A stretch of 64,000 nucleotides of DNA from DFXE01 sp032054765. Lineage in GTDB: Bacteria > Bacteroidota > Bacteroidia > Bacteroidales > Tannerellaceae. Shown here piece by piece: positions 1 through 9,309 of the stretch. The first letter of the stretch is position 1, and the number at the start of each line of letters is the position of its first letter. A program made the translations under genes and the position numbers. The notes beneath the pieces were generated by a model that saw only the letters and a list, made by a program, of their open reading frames with translations, did no database searches and was not told where the DNA came from. The stretch spans positions 186,001-250,000 of the forward strand of contig DAMBSC010000003.1 of NCBI GenBank assembly GCA_032054765.1, given 5' to 3'.

Positions 1-873
1 GATCAGGTATTGGTAAAAGTATATGCCACGTCGGTAAATCATCTGGATATGAAAAAAGCATCCGGTACGGATAAAGATAAAATGCCGATTGAGCTACCCT
101 GGATACCCGGACATGATTTCTCCGGAATTTTAGAGAATGTAGGAAACAATGTAAAAGATTTTAAAGTGGGAGACAAAGTATATGGAAACTGTAACGGAGG
201 ATCTTACGCGGAATATGTAGCAGTGACTCCGGATAAAGTTGCCATAAAGCCTGAAATCCTTACTTTTAATGAAGCAGCCGCTGTTCCTCATGTTGGAGAA
301 ACAGCATGGCAGGCTATACATACCCATGGACAGCTGAAGTCAGGTCAAAGTGTATTGATCCACGGAGCAGCCGGTGCAGTTGGTGCTTTTGCTGTACAAT
401 TTGCCAAACAATCAGGAGCCAAAATATATGCGACAGCTTCTTACACAGATAAGGAATTTTTAGAATCATTAGGTGCAGACGTAATAATCGATTATAAATC
501 CGAAGATTTTACTACTATAGCTAAAGATATTGATTTGGCATTGGTTTTAGTAGGTGGGGATATACAGAAAAAAACATATTCCGTAATGAAAGAAGGTGGT
601 CGTTTAGTCAGTACAACCGGCCCCATACTGGAAGACGAAGCTAAAAAACGGAATGTAACCGGAATCGCAATGGTAATACAACAATCCGCTGAAGATCTCC
701 GTAAAATAAGTCAACTAATCAATGAAGAAAAGGTAACGACCGATATCGCTCTGGTTTATGAGCTTGAAGATGCTGCTGACGGCTGGAAGATACTTGGACA
801 CGAAGATCCATCTCTCCCTCAATTAGAACACGGCAAAATAATTTTACAAATAATTCCGGAAGAATCCCTCTAA
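1..873 (+). CDS. NADP-dependent quinone oxidoreductase-like MDR protein (5' partial)
   Basis: Medium-chain dehydrogenase/reductase of the zinc-free quinone oxidoreductase branch, a cytosolic NAD(P)H-using enzyme. The frame is open to the first base of the window, so the true start is upstream and the TTG at 10 is not the start. The visible part covers the end of the GroES-like fold (PGHDFSG, then GDKVYG) and the Rossmann domain with the nucleotide-binding motif HGAAGAVG near residue 120. The zinc-ligand cysteines of alcohol dehydrogenases are not seen. The substrate cannot be told from sequence. It is followed directly by a repeat-rich intergenic region. Confidence 0.85.
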   Translation, partial: DQVLVKVYATSVNHLDMKKASGTDKDKMPIELPWIPGHDFSGILENVGNNVKDFKVGDKVYGNCNGGSYAEYVAVTPDKVAIKPEILTFNEAAAVPHVGETAWQAIHTHGQLKSGQSVLIHGAAGAVGAFAVQFAKQSGAKIYATASYTDKEFLESLGADVIIDYKSEDFTTIAKDIDLALVLVGGDIQKKTYSVMKEGGRLVSTTGPILEDEAKKRNVTGIAMVIQQSAEDLRKISQLINEEKVTTDIALVYELEDAADGWKILGHEDPSLPQLEHGKIILQIIPEESL

Positions 874-895
874 AAGCATATACCTCCTTTTAATT

Positions 896-1005
896 AACTG
901 TGTAGCGAGTGCTACACAGTTGTATATGTTCTGCTGCATAACTGTGTATGAATATATAGACAACTGTATATTTATTTTCACACTTAAGTATATTGCCTAC
1001 TAACT
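896..1005. repeat. Degenerate 22-bp period array
   Basis: Four to five imperfect 22-bp units begin at 896, 918, 940, 962 and 984, each with a GT(G)TA-type motif near its start (AACTGTGTA at 896 and 940, AACTGTATA at 962). The first unit junction forms a perfect 10-bp inverted repeat, AACTGTGTAG / CTACACAGTT, with a 6-nt loop (896-921). That hairpin could also end the upstream transcript, but no T-run follows it. The period matches the cleaner arrays at 20991, 42633 and 52889; the units are much more degenerate here. Confidence 0.55.
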
Positions 1006-1038
1006 ATTTTTAATAGCTCACGTCTTATATTTTTTGGG

Positions 1039-1101
1039 ACGTGTCCCGTTTTTATTCACACGTTTCCTAATTTTATTTGCACGCTTCCGGATTTAGTTTT
1101 A
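1039..1101. repeat. Three 21-bp tandem units
   Basis: Units start at 1039, 1060 and 1081, each opening with ACG followed by a TCC-containing core (ACGTGTCCC, ACGTTTCC, ACGCTTCC) and then a T-rich half. Period is 21 bp. It lies 33 bp after the 22-bp array at 896-1005 and may be a diverged block of the same kind. Confidence 0.5.
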
Positions 1102-1483
1102 TCAACTATAATAGTATTTAAATTTTTGCTTTCATTGTCACCATCCCTTTCTGTTCCTTTCTACAAGCAGGTTTTGGGGTGAAGACACTGGTTTCACCTC
1201 CTATCTTTGCTTTCACCTGATTATTGATGGATAATATACATAGTAATATCGTACACAAACATAGCAAAATCGTACGTATTATGGTTGTGACAGATGAAAG
1301 GGAAAACGAACAAGTGAAAGCACTTGGTTTCACTCTGATATACGCTTGTATACAGAGATTGAATAGATATGGTGAAAGGTGGAATGTTATAGTAGCTAAC
1401 CTAAAGAAGAAGCTTTCAATACTAAACCTTCTATTGTTAACTATTTTTGATTAATCTAAATAAATACACACATATATTTTTTT

Positions 1484-1491
1484 TACATTTG
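1484..1491 (+). promoter_or_regulatory. Bacteroidota -7 box for the DUF4493 operon
   Basis: TACATTTG fits the TAnnTTTG -7 consensus of the Bacteroidota primary sigma factor and lies about 100 bp before the first gene of the six-gene operon. A -33 TTTG element at the usual distance is not evident. Confidence 0.45.
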
Positions 1492-1592
1492 CATTGTATT
1501 AATATTACTTAATCTTCGTCTGTCATATTTAAAAATATTAAACAGTTTTTTGGAAGGCCTGGAAAAGAATAATGTAAACAAAAAAATCAACA

Positions 1593-4199
1593 ATGTGGAA
1601 TAAAACAAACTCTCCTTTTTACTACATAAAGGTAGTAATTGCTATTGTATATGCAATCCTCTTTACCATATGCTTACCCTCATGTAATAATGACGATGAA
1701 GGCAAGTCGAGAAGAACAGGTACATTTTTATTATCACTTACAACAGATACAGCTTATCAGAAAACAACTACAACCAAAGCGATAGCTTATGAGTTTGCTG
1801 ATTTCTTAAATGTAAATGAATATACTGTAAATATAATACAGGAAGGTGAGGTATTCCGTTCCTATAGCCGGTATGCTGACATGCCTGATGAAATAGAGAT
1901 CCCTTCCGGAACATATACATTACAGGCTTATAAAGGTGAAAATAAAGCTGGAGCATTTCTAAATCCTTATTTCGAAGGGAATCAGGACTTCAGTATAGAG
2001 GAAGGTATGCGTACCCCTATTTCAACAACGTGCACTTTAGCTAACACTCGTGTTACTGTTAGTTACACAAATGAATTTATGGATGCCTATCCATCACACG
2101 CAGTACATTTCAGTACTGATTATATGAATACCGACTCTCTGACCTTTGCAAAAGGAGAAAGCAGAGCCGCTTATTTCCGTTCAGATAAGAATGGGACAGA
2201 TCTGAATCTCATACTTGAACTGGTTAAATTGGAAGAAACTACAGTAAATTATTATAAACCGGATCCTATCAGTATTGAACCAAGGCAGAATGTTAATCTG
2301 TTATTTAAAACTGACGGTGAAGCCATTAATGGTATAGGATTAGTTGTTACCCTCAATAATAATTGGGAAGATACTGTAACGTTCAATATGACAATTCCCG
2401 AGTATGCATGGGGAGATGTGAAAGTCCCAACATTAGGCAAAGAAAACTTTGAAAAAACGATTGAAAATATTTCATATCGTGATCTGCGCAAAAAAGAAGA
2501 ATTTTACTATCTCGACTATATTGCGCCCGCTTCTGTTGGTAAAACGATACTTACTATAAATAGAATTGAGGATGGAAATATAACAAGTTCAGAATATGAC
2601 CTGGCAACTACTGAAGGAGCAAACGCTGCCCGACTCTTAGGAGTCACCATTTCAGACCAGGCAAATGAAAAGACATTTAGCACAACTAAAGAGAGTAAGT
2701 ATGGACGTATCCACTTTGCTGATGCTCTAGCCTTACTTGCCCCATCCAAAAAGAATATTGTATATACATATAGTGTGCAGGTAACAGACGCTTTACCTGT
2801 AAATCCAAATTCTACAGAAACAGCTACCTTTACCGTTAAACCTAATGGAGTAAAGGATTCTAAAATATTTGCCAGAGTATTTGATGAAACAATTTTAGCG
2901 ACTCATACTTTATCTGATAGTCTTACTATTGATTTTGATTCAGAGGCCGGTATTAAAACGGCTAATCTGGAGATAAAACGAAATGGCATAGTAATCAAAT
3001 CTGTCAATATTTTATCAGATATCTTACCTGAAGGCATAACATTGGCTAATGATAGATTGAGTTTCAATAAAGCATTTGTTCAAAATCTGGAAGTAGCTCC
3101 CGGTGTAGATGAAAAATACACATATACATTGAAAGCGATTGACCAGGTGGATGAAGAATTTATTGACAGCCCTGTCTCTTTCACTATTACTCTTAAGCCT
3201 CTTATTGAAATAACCATTCCGGAAGAATTTATTTGGGGATGGAAAGCAAAAGCGGTTATCTATATTTCAGGATTTAGTGAGCAACATAAGTCTGATTTAA
3301 ATGTTTACATTAAACGTAAAGGGGGAGCAGAACTCAAACCACTCTCTGGTCTTTCATTTAATAATTCAACTATTACAGTAGCAATTCCAGATCTTACTGT
3401 AGATAGTGAATATGAATTAATAGCAACATTTAAGGATATTGAAAAAACATATTTATTAAAAACCGAAAAGAATATACAGGTTGAAAACAGTAATATGGAT
3501 ACATGGTTCTTAAGTAGAACAACTTGTAAGTATTCATTTCTTGGTATGCAAATCCAACTCCAGATACCATTTCCATATTTGAATAGTTCTGCTCAAGACG
3601 GATATTGGAAAACTAATAATAGTGAAACTGCAGGTCAGGAATATTCGGCATCAAGCTCTCGAGATATCCCCAAGGGGTGCTTCCCAACAGTAGTATATGA
3701 AGATCGGGGTGATGCAAACAAATTCGCAGCTATTATCCGTTCTATTGATGCCAGCGATAAAAACGATAAGGCTCGTGGCGAATTAGTATACGAAAACGCC
3801 ATTGGGTCTCGCCCCTATAGTATTAGTTTCGAATATATATACGAACCTGTAGATAACGAAAGTTTTATCTCCGATATCATTGTATATGCAGGAGAAAAAG
3901 AGATAGGTAGAGGGCATAGACCAACCTCTGCTAATGCGCGTAGTACATACGAAAAATGTACTATTCCTATAAACTACGATCCCGATACAGAGTTAAAAGC
4001 TACACGGATCAAAATCCTCTTTGCTTCTACTGATAAAACGGATTTTGGTACTAATACAATTCAAACCTTCCGAGCACCGGATCCTAGTTCCGTTGCATTA
4101 GTTTCATATCCCGGTAAATTTAAAAACTTTAGTGGTGGTGTAAACGCTGGAAGTACTCTTAAGATAGATAATGTTATATTAAATTATGCGGAAGAATGA
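1593..4199 (+). CDS. DUF4493 lipoprotein with C-terminal PCMD-like domain
   Basis: Large predicted surface lipoprotein (868 aa). A hydrophobic segment at about 12-28 leads to the lipobox LPSC with the lipidated Cys at 31, followed by acidic residues (NNDDE) of the kind that direct Bacteroidota lipoproteins to the cell surface. Residues about 40-215 match the DUF4493 pattern (repeated IPSGTYTLQAYKG, then CTLANTRVTV). Ig-like beta-rich segments follow, and the last ~230 residues look like the putative carbohydrate-binding/metabolism (PCMD) fold ending in LKIDNVILNY. It is the first gene of a packed operon and overlaps the next by 4 bp (ATGA). No substrate or enzymatic motif is visible. Confidence 0.75.
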   Translation: MWNKTNSPFYYIKVVIAIVYAILFTICLPSCNNDDEGKSRRTGTFLLSLTTDTAYQKTTTTKAIAYEFADFLNVNEYTVNIIQEGEVFRSYSRYADMPDEIEIPSGTYTLQAYKGENKAGAFLNPYFEGNQDFSIEEGMRTPISTTCTLANTRVTVSYTNEFMDAYPSHAVHFSTDYMNTDSLTFAKGESRAAYFRSDKNGTDLNLILELVKLEETTVNYYKPDPISIEPRQNVNLLFKTDGEAINGIGLVVTLNNNWEDTVTFNMTIPEYAWGDVKVPTLGKENFEKTIENISYRDLRKKEEFYYLDYIAPASVGKTILTINRIEDGNITSSEYDLATTEGANAARLLGVTISDQANEKTFSTTKESKYGRIHFADALALLAPSKKNIVYTYSVQVTDALPVNPNSTETATFTVKPNGVKDSKIFARVFDETILATHTLSDSLTIDFDSEAGIKTANLEIKRNGIVIKSVNILSDILPEGITLANDRLSFNKAFVQNLEVAPGVDEKYTYTLKAIDQVDEEFIDSPVSFTITLKPLIEITIPEEFIWGWKAKAVIYISGFSEQHKSDLNVYIKRKGGAELKPLSGLSFNNSTITVAIPDLTVDSEYELIATFKDIEKTYLLKTEKNIQVENSNMDTWFLSRTTCKYSFLGMQIQLQIPFPYLNSSAQDGYWKTNNSETAGQEYSASSSRDIPKGCFPTVVYEDRGDANKFAAIIRSIDASDKNDKARGELVYENAIGSRPYSISFEYIYEPVDNESFISDIIVYAGEKEIGRGHRPTSANARSTYEKCTIPINYDPDTELKATRIKILFASTDKTDFGTNTIQTFRAPDPSSVALVSYPGKFKNFSGGVNAGSTLKIDNVILNYAEE

Positions 4200-4951
4200 A
4201 AACACTATATTTTTATATTAGCTTAATACTACTAGGATTTTGTTTATCATCCTGTGACTCTGAACCTGAAGTGGGTTTTCAGTTTTCCGGTTCTGATATG
4301 GGAGCTGTAAACTTTCAAGCGCCTCAGATAAATGAAGATATTCCTCGGATAATTACAAAATCGGCAGATTTTACCATGCTTGATCCTTCACTGTTTATAG
4401 TTGAAATATATAAAAAGGGAGAAACAACTTACTATAAACGTTTTGACACCTTCGAAAAACTGAAAGAAGAAGGTATGCCATTAGAGCTTCCTGTTGGAGA
4501 ATATATTATAAAAGCATTCTCTTATGATTCAGTAGCAATGCTACGTGATAAGCCTTATTTCAGAGGAGAAACAGCGCTTACCATTGAAGCTCATGAAGTA
4601 AGTAGTGCCTCTGTTGAATGTAAATATCAGAGTCTGGGGGTTGAAATAGTCCTGTCAAATGCATTCCTTAATTTCTTTCATGACACATATACAATTACAG
4701 TTATACAAGATACTGGTCACTCAGCCACAGTGTCAAAAGATGAACGACAAGCCATTTATTTCACTCAGGATTGTACTTATTTAAAAGTTACAGTAGAGTG
4801 TACTACTAAGGATAATGAAAAATATCCAACCATGGTTTATTACTTTAATAAAGATGGCGATGATCCTCAATTTACAAATGACGGACCACACAAAGGTGAA
4901 TACTTTATCATAACACTTGATACTGATAAAGCTAGCGGAAAAATAGCATAA
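4196..4951 (+). CDS. Short DUF4493 lipoprotein
   Basis: 251-aa lipoprotein made of little more than one DUF4493 domain. The signal peptide ends in LSSC with Cys20, followed by DSEPE. The DUF4493 hallmarks are LELPVGEYIIKAF, the PYFRGE segment and a Cys-containing VECKYQSLGVEI strand. Start overlaps the upstream stop (ATGA), so translation is probably coupled. Unlike its neighbours it has no long C-terminal region, so it may be a subunit that docks to the larger DUF4493 proteins. Function unknown. Confidence 0.75.
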   Translation: MKTLYFYISLILLGFCLSSCDSEPEVGFQFSGSDMGAVNFQAPQINEDIPRIITKSADFTMLDPSLFIVEIYKKGETTYYKRFDTFEKLKEEGMPLELPVGEYIIKAFSYDSVAMLRDKPYFRGETALTIEAHEVSSASVECKYQSLGVEIVLSNAFLNFFHDTYTITVIQDTGHSATVSKDERQAIYFTQDCTYLKVTVECTTKDNEKYPTMVYYFNKDGDDPQFTNDGPHKGEYFIITLDTDKASGKIA

Positions 4952-4968
4952 AAAAGACTAACAAAATT

Positions 4969-6321
4969 ATGAAGACAACAAGCAAACTCATATATTTACT
5001 TCTTACAGGATTTATCATAAGTTATACATCCTGTGAGATGCAGAAAGATCTGGCAGGGAAAACCGTATTGCCAGGTTCATCAGGCAATTCTCATAAAACT
5101 GATACTGTCGGTGGGCTTCAGTTGACTCTTAATTCTGAAAAAGAAGCTGAAATACCCTCCAAATCGGAAACAACTGAAAATAGTAGTTCTAACCTGGATG
5201 TATCAGATTTCTCGATAGATATTCTGGACGAGACTGGTAAGATTATAAAGCATTATGATACATATAATGAGTTAAAAACTGAAGGTACCATCTTTTTGCC
5301 ACCAGGTACCTATACTGTCAGAGCCTCTTTTGGAGAATTGGTCGAAGCAGCATTTGATCTACCCTATTATGAGGGAAATAATTCTTTTTTAATTAATGTA
5401 CAAGAAGTAGCATCCATTATCACCAAATGTCTTTTAGCCAACAAAAAAATAACAATAACCAAATCGGAAGATTTCCTGAAAAAGTTCAAAGAAAACTATA
5501 CCATAATATTAACAAATGGTTCAGGCATATTGACTTTAAAGCATAACGAAATCCGTACTCCCTACTTTAAGACAAGTGACAAACTGGATTTCATTATTCA
5601 TACAACCACTAAAGAAGGACAAGACCTCACCTATTCTACCAATTTATATGAAAATGGAATTGTAACTGAACATAATAATATATTGGTAAACTTAGATATT
5701 GTTCCGGATACTGTTCCTTCAAAACCTGGTGGACCGGAAGAACCTGGAGGACCGGAAGAACCTGGAGGACCGGAAGAACCTGAAAACCCTATCATAAATC
5801 CTATCATAAAAGTAGATATTTCACTTATTGAAAAAGATTATGTGATAGAGATTCCTTCTGATTTTATGAATCCGGAAAATCCGGAAGAACCTGGCAAACC
5901 TGGCGAAGACAATAAAGATCTACCCACTATAACTGGTAATGGTCTGGCAGCTCCTATATCTATGACTGTTGATAAAGCCAAAGGAGGAGCAACCGTACAA
6001 CTTACGATTAAAACTCCTAAAGAATTAAAATCGTTGGCAGTACAGATAACCTCATCATCCTCCGGTTTTATGGAAGCATTAAAAGAAATGACATTAGATA
6101 AACCTTTCGATATGATGAATCTGACATCCCATCAAAAGGAAATGCTATCAAGCGTTGGTTTAGCAATTCCATCTAATGCTTATTCTAATATATTTGACCT
6201 AAGCGACTTCGTGCCTATGATCGCCGTATTTGGAGCCGGAGATTATAATTTTAAATTAACGGTAACAGATAAAGCAGGAAAATCAGTAACAAAAACATTA
6301 GTCATCAGATTAACTAAATAA
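4969..6321 (+). CDS. DUF4493 lipoprotein with PEEPGG hinge repeat
   Basis: 450-aa lipoprotein: lipobox YTSC (Cys22), DUF4493 domain at about 45-245 (IFLPPGTYTVRASFG, YYEGNNSF, CLLANKKITI), then a proline/glutamate/glycine linker of three tandem PEEPGG units (about 250-272), then a C-terminal beta-rich domain similar in layout to the matching region of the 742-aa protein downstream. The linker DNA is an exact 18-bp tandem repeat (5725-5778), so its length could change by slippage without loss of frame. 17-bp gap to the gene before, 2-bp gap to the gene after. No known enzymatic function. Confidence 0.75.
   Translation: MKTTSKLIYLLLTGFIISYTSCEMQKDLAGKTVLPGSSGNSHKTDTVGGLQLTLNSEKEAEIPSKSETTENSSSNLDVSDFSIDILDETGKIIKHYDTYNELKTEGTIFLPPGTYTVRASFGELVEAAFDLPYYEGNNSFLINVQEVASIITKCLLANKKITITKSEDFLKKFKENYTIILTNGSGILTLKHNEIRTPYFKTSDKLDFIIHTTTKEGQDLTYSTNLYENGIVTEHNNILVNLDIVPDTVPSKPGGPEEPGGPEEPGGPEEPENPIINPIIKVDISLIEKDYVIEIPSDFMNPENPEEPGKPGEDNKDLPTITGNGLAAPISMTVDKAKGGATVQLTIKTPKELKSLAVQITSSSSGFMEALKEMTLDKPFDMMNLTSHQKEMLSSVGLAIPSNAYSNIFDLSDFVPMIAVFGAGDYNFKLTVTDKAGKSVTKTLVIRLTK
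5725..5778 (+). repeat. 18-bp coding tandem repeat, three copies
   Basis: Three head-to-tail units starting at 5725, 5743 and 5761, differing by a single base (GGT versus GGA). Each encodes PGGPEE, forming the hinge between the DUF4493 domain and the C-terminal domain. A partial relative (PENPEEPGKPGED) occurs about 100 bp downstream. Confidence 0.9.
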
Positions 6322-6323
6322 TT

Positions 6324-8552
6324 ATGAAGCAAAATATTTTCAAAAATATTATCTGGATATTATTTGTTTGTTTGTTATCCGTTAGTTGCGATGATAAGGA
6401 AGATGAAACAAACAAAACTGGAACGATTGTTTTAGGCGTTGATAAAAACGAATTACTATATACTAAAGCCGGAGTTCCGGTAACAAATGAAATATTGAGT
6501 GTGGCATTTGTCAACTCATCTGGTGAAACTATAAAATCTTATGCGGACTACAAGCAGGAAGTGCAAGGACAGCGAATTATTCTTCCTGTAGGAAATTATA
6601 CAGTAATCGTATCTTCTGCGAAAAAAGATGAACCACAATGGGATACTCCATCTTATTATGGAGAAACAGAAGTATCTATCACATCCGGAAAGATTACCAA
6701 TGCATCTGTTGAGTGTAGTATTACCAATACAAAAGTTACTGTAAAATACACCGATTCTGTCGAAAAATACTTCAGTGACTATGAAGCAGTTGTTGCAGGT
6801 AAGTCAGGTGAACTAACTTATATAAAAGGAGAAAACCGGGCAGGTTTCTATTTCACAGAATCATTGGCTGTCACATTAAACCTTATTAATAAAAACAACG
6901 GCTTAAAGTTCCAATTTAATAAACTCTTCCCTGATATAAAACCTCGCTATCATTATATTTTAAAATTTGATCTTGTCCCTCCGGGAGAAGGTGGTGATAA
7001 TTCGGGTGGAGACATTGATGTCACAATTAATCAGACCGATTCCACAGAAATAGAATGTACCATTCTAATACCGGAATTTACTCAATTATGGGATATACCT
7101 AAAACTCCTTTATTGAATGTGACTACCCAATTATTTGCAGAAGAAGAAACGAACGATACATCCATTAGTTTTGCTCAGAGTGATGTTCAGGATATTATAA
7201 CCAAACATCATGTTACAATAACTACCCAAGCAGGGCTACGAAATTTATATTTAAAACTTTCCGAAGCTTTTACTAATGATGGCTTACCTGCTATGTTTGA
7301 CTGGATGATGGCAGATGACCAGATTAAAAATAAACTTAAAATAACTGGCTCGGAAACCGGTAGTGGGAATGAATATATCTATACATTAGATCTGGCAGGT
7401 ATGGCTAATACATACCTCCAACCGTATGAAGATGCAAGTAAAGAATATGCTATTTCACTAATTGCTTTGGATAAATACCATCAGGAAATTGAAACACAAT
7501 TAAGTTATTCTGTAAGACCGAATATCCCTATTATGGCATATGACTTAACCAGTCAGGATATATGGGCAACATTTGCTGTTCTGAAAGGGCTTTGTCCGGA
7601 TGGAGAAAACATCCGTTTGATATATGGGCAGAAAGATGAAAGCGAAGATAATTGGCAGACAATTAGTGTTACTCCTGATGCAGAAGGGAATGTCTCGGCT
7701 ATGATTACCGGATTAACAGCAGGGACCGATTATTCTTTTAAAATTCAGGCAACATTGGAAGATGGAGAGCGGCAAAGTAACACTGTAAACTTTACTACTT
7801 CTCCGGCCCTTGTTGTTCCCTATCTTTCATTTGACGAGTGGCAAAAGAATGGTAAAACCTGGTCTCTAGGAAGTACTGCTTTTTGGGATTCTGGGAATGA
7901 AGGAGCTAATACATTAAGTGAAGTTAATCCGACTTCTCCAGAAGAAACCACTGTAATAAAAAACAAAGCAGCCAGATTAGCATCTACATTTGTAGGTTTA
8001 GGGTCTTTAGGTAAGTTTGCTGCAGGAAATATATATATAGGGAAATACAAGAACACTGTAGGCATGAGTGGAGCTGAATTAACTTTCGGGCGTGAATACT
8101 CTGGAAAGCCTACAAAATTAACGGGTTATTACAAATACACTCCCGGTATCATAAACTATGCAGAAACAGGGGCAGGACTGGTAAAAGGAGATAAAGATCA
8201 GTGTCATATATATATTGCTTTGACCACCAAAGCGTATGAGATTGATACTTCTGATAAATCTACATTGTTCACCCCGGAAGACAACAGTGTATTAGCTTAT
8301 GGCGAAATTATAGCTGGTGAAAAAGTTAGTGGTGAAGAAGTAAACGGATATAAGAAATTCGAAATAGATCTGAAATACAAGAATCTGACCGTACAACCTA
8401 CTCATATCCTTATTGTCGCTTCTGCCAGCAGATATGGTGATTATTTTACAGGAAGTACATCCAGCGTTTTATATCTTGACGAATTCGAATTACATTTTGA
8501 TTACAACCCGGCATCGTTCGTTGGAACCGGAAGTGTATTGGAAAATAAATAA
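6324..8552 (+). CDS. DUF4493-FnIII-PCMD lipoprotein
   Basis: 742-aa surface lipoprotein. Lipobox SVSC with Cys22, followed by DDKEDE, a good surface-export signal. Domains in order: DUF4493 (about 30-215), a beta-rich middle region (about 230-395), a fibronectin-III-like module (about 400-490, ending in TDYSFKIQATL), and a PCMD domain (about 495-735) with the family marks FDEWQKNGKTW, FWDSGN, FAAGNIYIGKY and YGDYFTGSTSSVLYLDEFEL. The same marks recur in the 545-aa protein two genes on. It starts 2 bp after the preceding stop. PCMD is named for presumed carbohydrate metabolism, but no activity is shown by this sequence. Confidence 0.8.
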   Translation: MKQNIFKNIIWILFVCLLSVSCDDKEDETNKTGTIVLGVDKNELLYTKAGVPVTNEILSVAFVNSSGETIKSYADYKQEVQGQRIILPVGNYTVIVSSAKKDEPQWDTPSYYGETEVSITSGKITNASVECSITNTKVTVKYTDSVEKYFSDYEAVVAGKSGELTYIKGENRAGFYFTESLAVTLNLINKNNGLKFQFNKLFPDIKPRYHYILKFDLVPPGEGGDNSGGDIDVTINQTDSTEIECTILIPEFTQLWDIPKTPLLNVTTQLFAEEETNDTSISFAQSDVQDIITKHHVTITTQAGLRNLYLKLSEAFTNDGLPAMFDWMMADDQIKNKLKITGSETGSGNEYIYTLDLAGMANTYLQPYEDASKEYAISLIALDKYHQEIETQLSYSVRPNIPIMAYDLTSQDIWATFAVLKGLCPDGENIRLIYGQKDESEDNWQTISVTPDAEGNVSAMITGLTAGTDYSFKIQATLEDGERQSNTVNFTTSPALVVPYLSFDEWQKNGKTWSLGSTAFWDSGNEGANTLSEVNPTSPEETTVIKNKAARLASTFVGLGSLGKFAAGNIYIGKYKNTVGMSGAELTFGREYSGKPTKLTGYYKYTPGIINYAETGAGLVKGDKDQCHIYIALTTKAYEIDTSDKSTLFTPEDNSVLAYGEIIAGEKVSGEEVNGYKKFEIDLKYKNLTVQPTHILIVASASRYGDYFTGSTSSVLYLDEFELHFDYNPASFVGTGSVLENK

Positions 8553-8559
8553 TTGATTA

Positions 8560-9303
8560 ATGAAAAAAATAAGTTTAGTGGCGATACTGATAATAAGTTC
8601 TCTATTATCAGTATCGGCTAAGACCCCAAAGGCTCCAAAGTTTGATAGAGGGATTGAGCAAAAAACATTTGTACCCAAAGGACAATGGATGGTTGGAGCC
8701 TCGTTCTCATATACCGAATTTTCTGCTGATAATTATCAATGGATGGTAGTAGAAGATTTGAATGCTGTTGGATATACATTTAAGGTATCACCAGTCGTTA
8801 GCTATTTTATTAAAGATAATATATCCATAGGTGGACGTATAGCTTATTCCAGGACATTAACAGATCTGGGAAATCTTTCTCTTTCGTTGGGTGATGATCT
8901 GAATATAGATATAGACGATTTACACTTAAAATCTCATACTTTTTCAGTAGCCACCTTTACCCGGCAATATTTAAATTTAGGAGATAATAGGCGCTTTGGA
9001 TTATTTAATGAAATGCGGGTAACATACGGGTATGGAGAAGGTAACTCTGAGAATAGTTTAAGTGAAACACCAAAAGCAGTTCACGAAGAAAAACATACGT
9101 TAAACTTTGGAGTAGCCCCAGGATTAGCTTGTTTTGTTAACAACAATATTGCAGTTGAAGTTGCTGTCGATGTGCTGGGAGTAGACCTAAAATGGTATAA
9201 ACAGACTATTAATCAAGTTGAAAAAGGGAGTATGAGAAATAGCGCTGCTAATTTTAAGATTAATCTTTTCTCTATTAATCTGGGTATGACTTATTATTTT
9301 TAA
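8560..9303 (+). CDS. Outer-membrane beta-barrel protein
   Basis: 247 aa with a cleavable signal peptide (cut after SVSA, about residue 20) and alternating amphipathic strands ending in the aromatic C-terminus GMTYYF, typical of an outer-membrane barrel. It is sandwiched between the PCMD lipoproteins with gaps of 7 and 6 bp. It may be the membrane anchor or pore partner of the surface lipoproteins, but that is inferred only from position. Confidence 0.75.
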   Translation: MKKISLVAILIISSLLSVSAKTPKAPKFDRGIEQKTFVPKGQWMVGASFSYTEFSADNYQWMVVEDLNAVGYTFKVSPVVSYFIKDNISIGGRIAYSRTLTDLGNLSLSLGDDLNIDIDDLHLKSHTFSVATFTRQYLNLGDNRRFGLFNEMRVTYGYGEGNSENSLSETPKAVHEEKHTLNFGVAPGLACFVNNNIAVEVAVDVLGVDLKWYKQTINQVEKGSMRNSAANFKINLFSINLGMTYYF

Positions 9304-9309
9304 GTACAA

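Larger units (their letters stand above)
874..1592. other. 719-bp intergenic region with short-period repeats
   Basis: No convincing gene. Two short overlapping open frames on opposite strands (about 70 codons each, 1118-1454) have no family features and lie over repeated TTTCAC/GTGAAA motifs, so they are not called. The left part holds 22-bp and 21-bp period repeats (896-1101, listed separately). The right end carries the promoter of the DUF4493 operon. Confidence 0.7.

Noticed and set aside
1190..1380. Possible invertible promoter between CTTTCACC (near 1210) and GGTGAAAG (near 1371)
   Set aside because: Only about 8 paired bases and several competing copies of the same motif; too weak for a recombinase site.
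1118..1454. Short opposing open frames (1118-1333 minus, 1224-1454 plus)
   Set aside because: Each about 70 codons, no start context, no family features, and they lie over repeated TTTCAC/GTGAAA intergenic motifs.
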